64,000 nucleotides of DNA, taken from positions 248,001-312,000 of the forward strand of contig CAWHGB010000002.1 in NCBI GenBank assembly GCA_963828855.1. Direction: 5' to 3'. The DNA is from CAVVEQ01 sp963828855 (lineage in GTDB: Bacteria; Chloroflexota; Anaerolineae; Anaerolineales; Anaerolineaceae). Position 1 is the stretch's first letter. Every line of letters starts with the position of its first letter. The notes beneath the pieces were generated by a model. That model worked only from the letters and a program-made list of their open reading frames with translations. It made no database searches and was not told the origin of the DNA. Position numbers and translations under genes: made by a program. Of the stretch, positions 39,391 to 49,046 are shown in pieces.

Positions 39391-39962
39391 CTAGTCCTTA
39401 AGCAGAGGATTGTCGGTGGAAGTATCGTCCGGTGGGGTCTCATAATCAAAAGGTGGTAATTTATCAATGGATCTCAGTCCGAACTGCTGCAGGAACGCGC
39501 TGGTGGTTGAATATAGGATTGGTCTTCCAGGGCCATCTGCTCTGCCTGATTCTTCGATCATGCCTTTGAGAAGCAGGCTCTTAATGACTCCGTCGCTGTT
39601 GACGCCGCGGATTGCGTCAATTCCCGGTCGGGTGATAGGCTGTTTATAAGCAACGATCGCAAGAGTCTCGACACCTGCCCTGCTTAGTCGAGAATTGGCT
39701 TCCAGACCCAGGAGTTTTTCAATTTGTGTTCCAAATTCCGGGGCAGTTGTCAATTCCACCTTACCTTTGTGCCACTTCAAGCGTAAACCACCTTCCTGGG
39801 AATAGCGCTTTTCCAGATTCTTTCAATATCTCGTCAACTTCGGAAGGCTCTCTTTCAGCACGCCTCACCAAGCTGCGCAGCGGTAACCGCGGTTGGTGCT
39901 GCGAATAGCATCGCTTCGATCATTGCAATCAGGGGAAGAGACGTCGGGGAAATTTCACTCAT
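39391..39962 (-). CDS. scpB: Segregation and condensation protein ScpB, frameshifted
   Basis: Winged-helix partner of SMC-ScpA in chromosome condensation. The start (ATG 39962) reads MIEAMLFAAPTAVTAAQLGEA; after a TGA near 39855 the family sequence goes on in other frames (SEVDEILK, then QEGGLRLKWHKGKVELTTAPEFG). The second winged helix is whole: LSRAGVETLAIVAYKQPITRPGIDAIRGV and RPILYSTT. About three indels between 39780 and 39870. scpA is not in the window. Confidence 0.87.
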
Positions 39963-40018
39963 GCTATAATCAAAATTGCTTTATTAAGTCTGTTGATTAT
40001 ACCTTTTCCATCGTGCAA

Positions 40019-41612
40019 ATGACCAAATTCACCCGATTTTTCTCAGTTCTGCTGATTATTATTATTCTCGTCTCCTGTTCACCTTCTGCCACTCCTGGAG
40101 CATCGATTCAGATTGTTGTCGGACGCCGATGGAACAACAGATCCCGGTTGAAGTCCCCGTAAAGACATCGTATCCCAGGCTCTGGAAAAAGCCGGGATTC
40201 AACTTGGCACCCTGGATCGGGTGGAACCCGAATCATATAAATTGATCACAACGCCCATTCAAATTAAGGTAATCCGGGTCAAAGAAGAATTCGATGTAGA
40301 GGAACAGGTCATTCCTTTTGAGCACCAAACGGTTCAAAATGAATCTCTGCCAAAAGGACAAACCCTATTAATTCAGCCGGGCTCGAATGGCAGTCAGCAG
40401 ATTACCTATCGTCTGGTTATGGAAGACGGTGTTCAGAAATCACGGTCGGTTTTCCAGGTCTCGGTGGTCAAAGACCCAGTACCTGAGATAACTATGGTAG
40501 GTGTGCAGACACCATTTACTCCTCTATCCATCCCTGGCAGGATCGCCTATCTGATCGCTGGCAATGCTTGGGTCATGGATGGCTCCACCGGGTCACGCAG
40601 ACCGGTTGTGACAACCGGTGATCTTGACGGCAGCATTTTTAATCTGTATCCAAGGATGGCCGCTGGCTTCTCTTTACCCGTAAAGCACCAGCGGATAGCA
40701 AAAATATCAATTCTCTCTACGCTGTCGATATTGCCCATGAAGGTCAAGCACCGATCGACCTGGGGGTGAACAATGTAATTCACCATGCCGCCTGGGTTCC
40801 AAACCAGGAAAACACCTTTTCGTACTCAACGGTAGAGCCGCGGGATGCACCACCGGGCTGGCAGGCGAATAATGACCTATGGATCATGACCTTCACCAGC
40901 AGCGGGAGTGTGATTCGCAATGATAAGATTATTGAACCCAACAGCGGAGGAACCTATGGCTGGTGGGGAACGAATTTTCCGTGGTCTCCGGATGGGAATG
41001 ATCTTGCCTATTGCCCGACCGGATGAAATTGGCTTGGTGGATCAAAAAGAAGGTGCATTCCTTTCGCTCCAAAAGGTGATCCCGTATGACAGTCAAAGTG
41101 ATTGGGCCTGGATCCCGCCTTTGGAGTGGTCGCCTGATTCGCAGGGTATCTGTACTTTTCCTGGATCACAGCGCTGCACAGAATGATTCCCAGCCAGGAT
41201 CCTCACCGGATTTCGATCTTAAGCGCAAATTTCCTGAAAGTTCGAATCCACCAGTGCACCATCGTTCCACTCGCCGGGATGTTCGCATATCCTTCAACAT
41301 CGCGCTATCCAACCAGATGGCCGCTATCAGCTCGCATTTTTACAAGCCATATTCCCAGACTCGAAGCGATACGAGCAGGTATAAGATCGTTTTGATGGAT
41401 CAGGATGGTTCGAATAAGAAAGTCGTTTTCCCACCCGAAGGATCGGCAGGGATGGAACCTCAAACAGTGTTTTGGTCACCTCCCGATGAAGACGGTCAGT
41501 CGAACAGACTCGCGTTTCTTTACCAGGGAAATATCTGGTTTTTGGATCTCCCGATCTGGTTACTCATCAGGTGACCGGAGATGGATTGATTTCACGAATG
41601 GATTGGAGATAA
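40019..41612 (+). CDS. Lipoprotein with G5 domain and TolB-like propeller, many indels
   Basis: Secreted lipoprotein, about 530 residues. Signal peptide with lipobox LVSC (Cys20). A G5-type domain follows (IKVIRVKEEFDVEEQVIPFEHQ, LPKGQTLLIQPG, GVQKSRSVFQVSVV), as found in cell-wall- or sugar-binding proteins. The remainder repeats WSPDG/WVPNQ-type strands typical of TolB/WD40-like propellers (GRIAYLIAGNAWVMDG, FPWSPDGNDLAY, KIVLMDQDGSNKKVVFP). Frames change near 40125, 40155, 40655, 41015, 41145-41250 and 41550. The end at 41612 is 3 bases before the next ATG. Function unknown; a peptidoglycan-associated sensor is possible. Confidence 0.7.
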
Positions 41613-41615
41613 TTG

Positions 41616-42570
41616 ATGAGAATTTTAATTACGGGGCAGCGGGATTTCTGGGGTCACATCTCTGTGATTTCCTTCTGGAAAAGGGTCATGAGATCGTGGG
41701 GATGGACAACTTCATCACCGGCTCACCGGAAAACCTTGCTCATTTCGCTGGAAACACGAATTTTCAATTCATTAAACATGATGTTTCGGAATATATTTTG
41801 TTCCGGGTAAGCTGGATTACGTCCTTCATTTTGCCTCTCCGGCCAGTCCAAATCCCACATCTCAGTTCGGGTACCCCAACCTGCCAATTCAAACCATGAA
41901 AGCGGGAGCGCTGGGTACGCACAATTCCTTGGGGGTTGCCCGGGCACAAAATGCAAAATTTCTGCTTGCATCCACCAGCGAAATCTACGGAGATCCGTTG
42001 GAACATCCTCAAAAAGAAAGTTACTGGGGTCATGTCGATCCTGTCGGACTCAGGTCGGTCTACGATGAAGCCAAACGATTCGCTGAAGCCTTAACCATGG
42101 CATATCACCGCGCCCATCAGATCGATACGCGGATTGTCGAGGATTTTCAATACTTATGGTCCACGAATGCGTCTGGATGATGGCCGGGTTGTCCCCAATT
42201 TTATCAACCAGGCATTGAAACACGAACCTCTAACGATCTATGGAGATGGCAATCAAACTCGCAGTTTTTGTTATGTCAGCGATCTTATCGATGGAATTTA
42301 TCACTTGATGTTGTCGGATGAACATCTACCGGTGAACCTGGGAAATTCGAGGAAATCAGCATTTTGCAATTTCGCCAATAAGATCAATTCACTCCTATGG
42401 AATACTCCGCAGGAATCGAGTATCAAGAAAATATGTTCGTTGGTCATGATCCTCAGGTCCGCCAACCGGATATTACCCGTGCGAAAGAAATCCTGGGTTG
42501 GACTCCCACCGTAACGCTGGATGAAGGATTGCGCCTTACTATTGAATATTTCAAGCATTTATGCATCTGA
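41616..42570 (+). CDS. NAD-dependent UDP-sugar epimerase/decarboxylase (UXS-like), frameshifted
   Basis: Extended short-chain dehydrogenase, about 318 residues, resembling UDP-glucuronate decarboxylase. NAD motif region MRILITG..GFLGSHLCDFLLEKGHEIVGMDN; catalytic STSEIYG and YDEAKR (YxxxK); RIFNTYGPRM-like sequence; substrate region VVPNFINQAL and GDGNQTRSFCYVSDLI; ending ILGWTPTVTLDEGLRLTIEYF. Indels near 41638, 41805, 41895, 42145 and 42350-42480. It probably makes a nucleotide sugar for the surface glycans also suggested by the GT-C genes. Confidence 0.82.
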
Positions 42571-43025
42571 TCACAATGACAAATAATCGCAGCGAACAAA
42601 AACGAATCCTGAAATTTGCAGTTGTTGGGGGAATCGGTACGGTGATTGACTTTGGAATTTTCAATTTGCTCACCCAACTTACCCTGCTTACCGCTGTAAC
42701 CGCCAGTGTGATTTCCTTCTCCTGCGCGGTGATAAATAATTTTTTTCTCAACCGCGCATGGACTTTTAAAGGTTCGCAAGCCAGATCTTTGCCGATTCAA
42801 ATGGGTCAATTCGCCTTGATCAGCGTGATAGGCCTTTTCATCAGAACCCCTATTTTTGCGGTTCTCGAAAAAGTCTTCACCAATCTGGCTGAACGATTCT
42901 TACCTGGTTTCTTTCTTTCACCAATTGTGGTTGCCCACAATCTGGCGCTTGCCTGTGCGATTGTGATCGTTTTGATCTGGAACTTTTTCGCGAACCGATT
43001 TTGGACCTTCAAAGACGTAAAATGA
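42561..43025 (+). CDS. GtrA-family membrane protein
   Basis: 154 residues with four membrane segments and the GtrA pattern FAVVGGIGTVIDFGIFNLL ... INNFFLNRAWTF ... NFFANRFWTF. GtrA proteins help flip or transfer polyprenyl-linked sugars in surface polysaccharide systems. The first ATG (42561) overlaps the previous stop by 10 bases; a second ATG at 42576 is equally possible. Unbroken, unlike its neighbours. Confidence 0.87.
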   Translation: MHLITMTNNRSEQKRILKFAVVGGIGTVIDFGIFNLLTQLTLLTAVTASVISFSCAVINNFFLNRAWTFKGSQARSLPIQMGQFALISVIGLFIRTPIFAVLEKVFTNLAERFLPGFFLSPIVVAHNLALACAIVIVLIWNFFANRFWTFKDVK

Positions 43026-43035
43026 GAGGCTAAAC

Positions 43036-44236
43036 ATGGAAAAGGAAAATCCCACCCGTAGGAAATGATGGATTCGGTCAGGAACCCTCCGAGGTCAAAT
43101 CTCTCAGGCAGTTGATGGAGATTGCCACCGGTGCAAACCTCCAAAAAGAGGCTCCTCCGGAGGATTCCACCCTTGCCGATAGGCTTCCCTTTCCATTCCT
43201 TGCCCTCGTCGGTCAATCCGACCTTGAAACTTGCCCTTCTTCTTTCTCTGGTGAATCCCTCCATTGGTGGAGTTCTCCTGGTGGGCCCACGGGGAACCGG
43301 GTAAAACTACGGCGGTTCGCAGCCTGGTAGATCTTCTCCCGGTCATGGAACGAAGTGCCTGTTTCTATGGATGCATGCCGGATGATATTGAAACTGGTGG
43401 AATGGATGCAGTTTGCCCGGATTGCGCCAGGAAATATGCCGAAGGTCTCCCCCTCACCAAAAAGGATAAAGCCCGGTTGGTGGAATTACCTCTAAATTCC
43501 ACCATCGATGATGTAGTCGGAAGTGTGGATGAACGCTCAAGATGTTTCACAGACATCCAGGATTAAACGCGGATTACTGGCCCAGGCGGATCAAAATATC
43601 CTCTATATCGATGAAGTCAACCTTCTTAACCGGGAGATCATCGATTCCATACTTGGATGCTGCTGCCCAAGGTTCGTTCACAGTCCGCGAGGACCAGTTT
43701 CAGCCACCTTCCGCTCGCGATTCACTCTAATCGGTTCCATGAATCCAGAGGAAGGAATACTTAAGGCCCCAGATCATGGATCGATTCGGTCTGAGGGTGC
43801 TGGTGCGTGGTTGGGTCAACCAGTCGAACGGCTGGAGGTCTATCGCAGGGTTTTTCCTACCAGAAGAAATCCCCATACGATAATTTCCCAATTTCAACGG
43901 GATACAGCCCTGGCAAGTCGGGAAATTCAAACCGCCCGCGATATGCTTCCCAAGGTGCATCATCTCCGATGCTATAGCCAGGGAAGGCATTCGGTTGGTT
44001 CAACGGCTCGGTATCGATTCTCTTACGGGCAGAGATCTACGCTCTTCGAGGCTTCCCGTGCGTATGCGGCGGCGGATGGCAGCTTGGAGGTGAAAAAAGA
44101 TGATCTTCTTCGCATCGCTCCCATGGCTCTCCGGTTGCGAAAATCTGATTTTATCGCCAAATATTTTGAGCATCAAAAAGTCGAAGAGGAAATGATCACC
44201 AGAAAAATTGCCCCGATGAAAGCCAGGAAAAAATGA
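43036..44236 (+). CDS. Magnesium-chelatase ChlI-like AAA+ ATPase, many indels
   Basis: MoxR/ChlI-type ATPase of about 400 residues. Walker A is GPRGTGKTT, preceded by FPFLALVGQ and LALLLSLVNPSIGGVLLV; the Cys-bearing insert CFYGCMPDDIETGGMDAVCPDCARKY is typical of the BchI branch; Walker B is LYIDEVNLL and sensor 1 is in IGSMNPEEG. Frame changes near 43075, 43215, 43305, 43550, 43660, 43770-43800 and 43975. No ChlD or ChlH genes are nearby, so it need not make chlorophyll; a metal-insertion or protein-remodelling role is more likely. Its TGA overlaps the next ATG. Confidence 0.8.
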
Positions 44237-45247
44237 CGAACAACACCAGAGTCGATCGAAGCCACAAAGCAAGAATGGAGGATTGCCTTTCTGGCGAGAA
44301 TATGTAACCACACCCTCCGGTAGCACTTTGGCGGCATTTCCCGGTGGATGATCAATCGCCGGATCGACTGGCGGCGGCGATAGTCAATTTTCAATCTACA
44401 TTCGATTTTGACCTGGTCAAGGTGACGCCCGCCTCGTCCTTCTGCCTTCGCGATTGGGGTGTGCAGGATTTATGGAAAGGGGATTCAGAAGGTACCCGGT
44501 CTGTACGTATCCCCGATCATCGAGAAACCTGAGGATTGGCTGGACCTTCCCCAGTTGGATCCCACTAAAGGATTTCTAGGACAACCAATTGGAGGTATTG
44601 AGATTAATTTCACCTCATTATGCTCAACACACGCCGGTTTTGCAGACCATTTTCAACCCTTGGCGCAAGCCAAGAATCTGGCCGGGCAGGAATCCTTGCT
44701 GAAGATGATGCGTTCGAATCCAGAAATGCTGCATGAGGGTTTGAAAACCATAACCCGTACGACTATCCAATTCGTTCAAGCATGCGCGGATATTGGGATC
44801 GATGGGATTTTTCTTGCCATTCAGCATGCCCAATCCAGCCTGCTTTCAGAGACAGAATTCGATGAGTTCTGTCTACCTTATGACCTTGAAGATTCTCGCG
44901 ACGACAAAGGATCTGTGGCTGAACATGGTTCATATCCACGGTGAAGGAATATATTTCGATAAAGTAACTCCATTACCCTGCTCCAAATCTTGAATTGGCA
45001 TGACCGGCATACGTCTCCCGGAATCGCGGAGGCCCGAGAAACATTTACAAGGTGTGATTTGCGGCGGCTTAAGCCGATTGGAATCTATGGTCCTCGGCGA
45101 TCCTGATGCTGATTCGCAATGGAAGCGCAGAAAGCGATCCAGGATTCTGGTGGTTCGAGATTCATTCTCGGTACAGGTTGCGTTGTTCCGATTACAGCCC
45201 CATTCGGAAATTTGTTAGCAGCTCGTAATTCTGTATTCCCGGTATAA
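44233..45247 (+). CDS. Uroporphyrinogen decarboxylase (URO-D)-family protein, many indels
   Basis: About 338 residues of the HemE/MtaA superfamily: ALWRHFPVDDQSPDRLA, FDFDLVKVTPASSFCLRDWG, then LLKMMRSNPEMLHEGLKTITRTTIQFVQACADIGIDGIFLA and a C-terminus with FILGTGCVVPITAPFGNLLAA. Members are haem-pathway decarboxylases or corrinoid methyltransferases. The haem-type N-terminal RxPxWxMRQAGR motif is not seen, so a methyltransferase-like role is at least as likely. Frames change near 44285, 44470-44520, 44600-44640, 44880, 44975 and 45050-45120. ATGA overlap with the ATPase gene. Confidence 0.72.
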
Positions 45248-45258
45248 GGCAGGTTGAT

Positions 45259-45870
45259 TTGGGTAGTCCAAGGATTATCGCAGGCAAAGCCAAAGGGTTC
45301 CGGCTAAAATCAGTTCCTGGCGATACAACCCGTCCGATCACGGATAGAGTTAAAGAAGCTGTTTTCAACATTATCGGCGGGGATATCCTTGACGCATCAT
45401 TCCTCGATCTATTTGGCGGCACAGGCTCGGTTGGTCTGGAAGCGCTCAGTCGAGGGGCTTCACGCTGCCTATTCCTGGATATCAATCAGCGGGCGGTCCA
45501 GGTATTGAAATCCAATCTTCTGGCGATCGGCTTGGATGATTTCGGAATCGTCAAACTGCAGGATGCAAACAGATTTCTTGCACATCTCCCGGATCAATCA
45601 TTCGATTACATCTACATTGCTCCCCCACAATACAAAGAGATGTGGGAAAAAACCTTACGGGTTCTGGATGGACAGGATGGCTGGTCCAGCCTTGATGGCT
45701 GGGTCATCGTTCAGATCCATCCGATCGAATATAAGAAATTGGACTTGCAGAATTTTGTTGAATTTGACCAAAGAGTTTATGGAAGCACGATGCTCATTTT
45801 TTTTGAGCATCAGGTAATTAATATACTATTCAGAAAATTCGATTCGCAGGTGATCTTTTTCATCGTATAA
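45259..45870 (+). CDS. rsmD: 16S rRNA (guanine-966-N2) methyltransferase RsmD-like
   Basis: RIIAGKAKGFRLKSVPGDTTRPITDRVKEAVFNII is the RsmD N-terminus, followed by the SAM motif FLDLFGGTGSVGLEALSRGA and a motif IV written APPQY in place of the usual DPPY. TTG start. The last part (after FFEHQ) overlaps the convergent Nudix gene by 45 bases, so the real end may be a few codons earlier (near 45820) if one base is misread. Length 203 as read, usual about 185-200. Confidence 0.88.
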   Translation: MGSPRIIAGKAKGFRLKSVPGDTTRPITDRVKEAVFNIIGGDILDASFLDLFGGTGSVGLEALSRGASRCLFLDINQRAVQVLKSNLLAIGLDDFGIVKLQDANRFLAHLPDQSFDYIYIAPPQYKEMWEKTLRVLDGQDGWSSLDGWVIVQIHPIEYKKLDLQNFVEFDQRVYGSTMLIFFEHQVINILFRKFDSQVIFFIV

Positions 45871-46338
45871 ATATCTGGCCGAAAACGGGCTTGAACCGGG
45901 TTTACGAGCGGCGATCATCGGTAGAATCGTCCACAGATCTTCTACTACAGGGTATTGGGTTAATTGGGCAAGGTCAATCCATTCCAAGTTCCCTTCGAGT
46001 GAAGGATTAATCTCACCGCCCTCGTAACCCCCCCGGAAAACATAGATAGCTACACCTGGATCACTGCCAGTATCCACGATGACAGTTCCACACAAAGACA
46101 GGGAGTTGCATTGCAGTCCACTCTCCTCTTTAAGTTCACGTCTGGCAGCTCCGAGGGGATCTTCCCCCCTTTCAAGATGACCGCCCAACCCGTTGTACAT
46201 TCCCGGCCAGAGCTTCTTGGTCGAAGAACCTTTTATTAGCAAAACTGATTCATTGCGAAAGATAAAAATCAGTACTCTGGGGATCACAGTGTACCGGTTC
46301 CTATCTTTGGGATTGATCTGTTCTTCAGCTCGGCTCAT
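45826..46338 (-). CDS. Nudix hydrolase (MutT-like)
   Basis: 170 residues with a complete Nudix box GGHLERGEDPLGAARRELKEESGL. The preceding VLLIKGSSTKKLWPGMYNGLGGH and following GTVIVDTGSD resemble 8-oxo-dGTP or nucleotide-sugar hydrolases; substrate not assigned. It follows the aldolase terminator on the minus strand and overlaps the end of rsmD. Confidence 0.88.
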   Translation of the reverse strand: MSRAEEQINPKDRNRYTVIPRVLIFIFRNESVLLIKGSSTKKLWPGMYNGLGGHLERGEDPLGAARRELKEESGLQCNSLSLCGTVIVDTGSDPGVAIYVFRGGYEGGEINPSLEGNLEWIDLAQLTQYPVVEDLWTILPMIAARKPGSSPFSARYLYDEKDHLRIEFSE

Positions 46339-46356
46339 GGTCGATAAAAAATTAAT

Positions 46357-46389
46357 GCCTGAAAACTCATGGAATAATGGTTTTCAGGC
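46357..46389 (-). terminator. Terminator after the aldolase gene
   Basis: Perfect 10-bp stem GCCTGAAAAC / GTTTTCAGGC with a 13-base loop; on the minus strand it is followed by ATTAATTTTTTAT. Confidence 0.85.
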
Positions 46390-46409
46390 ATTTAATCATA
46401 AAGATTAAA

Positions 46410-47831
46410 TCAGTCCGCTAGATCGCTGACGTCGGAGATACCTTCCCCGCCTGCGAGGTAATTCTTGATCTCAGGTTTGATTGTCACCGGATGGATGAAT
46501 TCGGCAACTATCTTTGCGGTGCCGCGAACACCCAGAGAGGAGAATAGGCTGGTGAATTGCTTTTCCCAGGCTTGGCTGATTTTCTCGCGCTGGTCGGTAG
46601 GCAACCGCCAGGATTCAGCTTTGAACGGTCCGATGGCATTCTTTCGGACTTTATAGTAGAACTGTTCGTCTGTCATTTCCGGTTTTCGATCCGCGGCGCT
46701 TTTCTCATCGAGGTAAGCATAGATCTTCTTCCTGAAATCTGCGGGAATGAGATCGAAGAACATGTTGGTGAAATTCGTCGCCAGGTGAACTTCGGTGGCT
46801 TCGTATTCAACGAATTTCGAGAATGCATCTTCTGGCAATGTGGATGCACCGTGTTGCACAGTTCCGCCCAAACCATAATCTTTACGGGCTACACGGCTGA
46901 GATCGCGCAGGATGTTGAAATCGACGTTCACTTTCGCGATCGATCCATCCGGGAGAACCACACCACCGTGTGAGGTGCCGGTCTGAATGCTGATCTTGCT
47001 TAACCCGAAGGCTTTGGGATTCAATTTCTCCAATTCACCAGCGAAACCATCCAGGTAACCCCGGAGTTCTTCTTCCGTCGAATTATGACCGCCAACCTCA
47101 CCGATTTCGCCTCCCACGGAAATACAAACCCCCGCGGGTTCCTTGGAACGGATGTAATCAGTCAAAGCAGCGGAAAGCCTGGTATTGATCAATTGCTGTT
47201 CAGCAATGGTGGGTTTATCAATTTCAACTAACGTGGAAGTGTCCACATCTATATTGAAAAACCCAGCTGCAATCGCTTCATCAATGAGGGATTTCAGGGC
47301 TGTGATCTCGGTTTCACCATTTGCGGCATACTTCTTAGCGGAAACCTGGAAATGATCTCCCTGGATGAATACCGGTCCTTTATATCCTTCGGCCATGGCA
47401 GCTGCCAGGATCGAGGTCGCGTATTCGGATGGTTTCTGATCGGTGTAACCCATTTCTGATCTGGCAATTTCAAAGATCACCGCAGCGCCATCCATTTTTT
47501 GCATAGCCCGGAAGGCTGCCCTGGCGCAATCGAAGGACAGAACCCTGAGGTTGATCGCTGGGACCGAAAAGGTGAAAGGCACCTTTCCTGCTCCACGGGC
47601 TGCATAAAGGTCGTTGATCGATGCTGGGAAAATCCCCAGTTCCAGTCCGACAATACGGGTCAGGTAACGAGCAAAACCCTGCTTCGAACCTTCGCCGAGC
47701 GCGGAAGTTTCCGCCAATTTGTAGGCATTCTTACGAAGCGTGGCAGCATTCTTGACCTTCACCTGGTTCTCGGTGATCTCAATGCTATTCTCAAGCATTG
47801 TTTCGAATTCTATAAAAAGTCTGTTATCCAT
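46410..47831 (-). CDS. fba: Class II fructose-bisphosphate aldolase family protein (long form)
   Basis: Zinc aldolase-like protein of 473 residues, longer than the usual 280-360. IQGDHFQVS carries a metal His, followed by FFNIDVDTSTLV, the SVGGEIGEVGG loop, TGTSHGG with another His, and VQHGAST. It lies 19 bases downstream of the phosphofructokinase gene on the same strand, so the two consecutive steps of glycolysis (F6P to FBP to triose phosphates) form one operon. It might instead act on tagatose-bisphosphate or a related ketose. Unbroken. Confidence 0.85.
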   Translation of the reverse strand: MDNRLFIEFETMLENSIEITENQVKVKNAATLRKNAYKLAETSALGEGSKQGFARYLTRIVGLELGIFPASINDLYAARGAGKVPFTFSVPAINLRVLSFDCARAAFRAMQKMDGAAVIFEIARSEMGYTDQKPSEYATSILAAAMAEGYKGPVFIQGDHFQVSAKKYAANGETEITALKSLIDEAIAAGFFNIDVDTSTLVEIDKPTIAEQQLINTRLSAALTDYIRSKEPAGVCISVGGEIGEVGGHNSTEEELRGYLDGFAGELEKLNPKAFGLSKISIQTGTSHGGVVLPDGSIAKVNVDFNILRDLSRVARKDYGLGGTVQHGASTLPEDAFSKFVEYEATEVHLATNFTNMFFDLIPADFRKKIYAYLDEKSAADRKPEMTDEQFYYKVRKNAIGPFKAESWRLPTDQREKISQAWEKQFTSLFSSLGVRGTAKIVAEFIHPVTIKPEIKNYLAGGEGISDVSDLAD

Positions 47832-47850
47832 GAATTAATTCTCCGTTTGA

Positions 47851-49020
47851 TTAACTTAAGAACATGGGAACACCCATGAAATCTCTAATTTTCGGTCGGT
47901 ACGCTTCAATATCGTAATAACTCGGGACGTCCACTCGCTTTTTGCCTGCCAGAACCATATCCACCGGGACTGTGGTGTATTTCCCACCGTGCAGAGCGAC
48001 CATTTTTCCGGTCTCATTCCTGCGGATTAATTGCACTGCCAGGTTTCCGTAGGACATGGCGACCATCCGGTCTAATGAATCCGGAGCCCCTGAGCGCATC
48101 AGGTAGCTGAGCTGCTGGTAAATGATATCCTGCCCGGAAATTCGCTTGATTTCCTCCGCGACCAACTCCCCAACACCGCCAAGTTTTCGATGCCCGAACA
48201 TATCTGCTTCACCGCTTTCAACCACTTCCCCACCCTGCATGATCGCACCCTCGGAAATGGTCATGATCGCATAGTTGGAGGGGTTGTTGCGTTTATCTTC
48301 GACCAGGTATTCCACCAGTTTGTGAATTTCAAAGGGAACTTCCGAAATGATCGCCCGATCCACGTAGGATAGATAGGCGCTTATGAGGCTGGTTTCGCCG
48401 GAATTTCTGCCGAAGAGTTCCATCACGGCAATCCGTTCGTGCGATCCAGCAGTTGTGCGCATATTGGTAATGAATTCCACCGAGCGGGTTACGGCAGTGG
48501 AAAAGCCAATACAGTAATCCGTACCGAACACATCATTATCCATCGTCTTCGGGATCGCTATAACCGGGAATCCTTCCTTGTGAAGGCGTACGCCAAAACT
48601 GAGGGTGTCATCTCCACCAATCGGGATCATCACCGAAATACCCAGATGGTTGAGCAGGTTCAGGACATAATCGGTGTAATCCATCACCTCCGAACCTTCC
48701 ACCTTCCTCCCCCATTTTGAATTCTTGAGAAAGTCCGGAATTCTTTTTTCACTTACATTTTGCGGATTCGTCCGGGAAGTATGCAGGAAGGTCCCACCTG
48801 TTCGGTCGATGGTCCGAACATCATCCCGGGTTAGTTCCCTGATGTAATATTCACGCGTGGAAGGCTCATCGAGATTGTAATGCAGTAAGCCGCCCCACCC
48901 CTTACGTATGCCGATCACCTTGTACCCGGATTCCAAAGCATTGAGAACAACTGATTTGATTGCAGGGTTAAGCCCCGGGACATCTCCCCCGCCGGTTAAA
49001 ATACCTATTACCTTCGACAT
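47851..49020 (-). CDS. pfp: Phosphofructokinase with pyrophosphate-type active site
   Basis: 389 residues of the PfkA family. The phosphoryl-donor site reads GGDD (135-138), with Asp where ATP enzymes have Gly, and PKTMDND (157-163) with Lys158 where ATP enzymes have Gly. These two residues are the accepted markers of PPi use. The reaction would then be reversible, serving glycolysis and gluconeogenesis alike. Start ATG has AAGGAG upstream. Operon partner: the aldolase gene. Confidence 0.88.
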   Translation of the reverse strand: MSKVIGILTGGGDVPGLNPAIKSVVLNALESGYKVIGIRKGWGGLLHYNLDEPSTREYYIRELTRDDVRTIDRTGGTFLHTSRTNPQNVSEKRIPDFLKNSKWGRKVEGSEVMDYTDYVLNLLNHLGISVMIPIGGDDTLSFGVRLHKEGFPVIAIPKTMDNDVFGTDYCIGFSTAVTRSVEFITNMRTTAGSHERIAVMELFGRNSGETSLISAYLSYVDRAIISEVPFEIHKLVEYLVEDKRNNPSNYAIMTISEGAIMQGGEVVESGEADMFGHRKLGGVGELVAEEIKRISGQDIIYQQLSYLMRSGAPDSLDRMVAMSYGNLAVQLIRRNETGKMVALHGGKYTTVPVDMVLAGKKRVDVPSYYDIEAYRPKIRDFMGVPMFLS

Positions 49021-49046
49021 GTTACTCCTTCAATAATATGAAAAGT

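Noticed and set aside
39840..39870. TGA after EAC in scpB as a possible selenocysteine codon
   Set aside because: Coding resumes in a different frame, so an indel explains it; ScpB has no redox Cys there and no suitable hairpin follows.
35701..45250. Reading the broken genes as true pseudogenes from genome decay
   Set aside because: Essential genes such as plsX and scpB are affected, similarity is undiminished in all frames, and neighbouring kilobases are untouched.
45600..45640. APPQY motif in RsmD as a sign of lost activity
   Set aside because: The rest of the protein is intact, the Pro-Pro-Tyr-like core is kept, and I believe related Chloroflexota proteins share this form.
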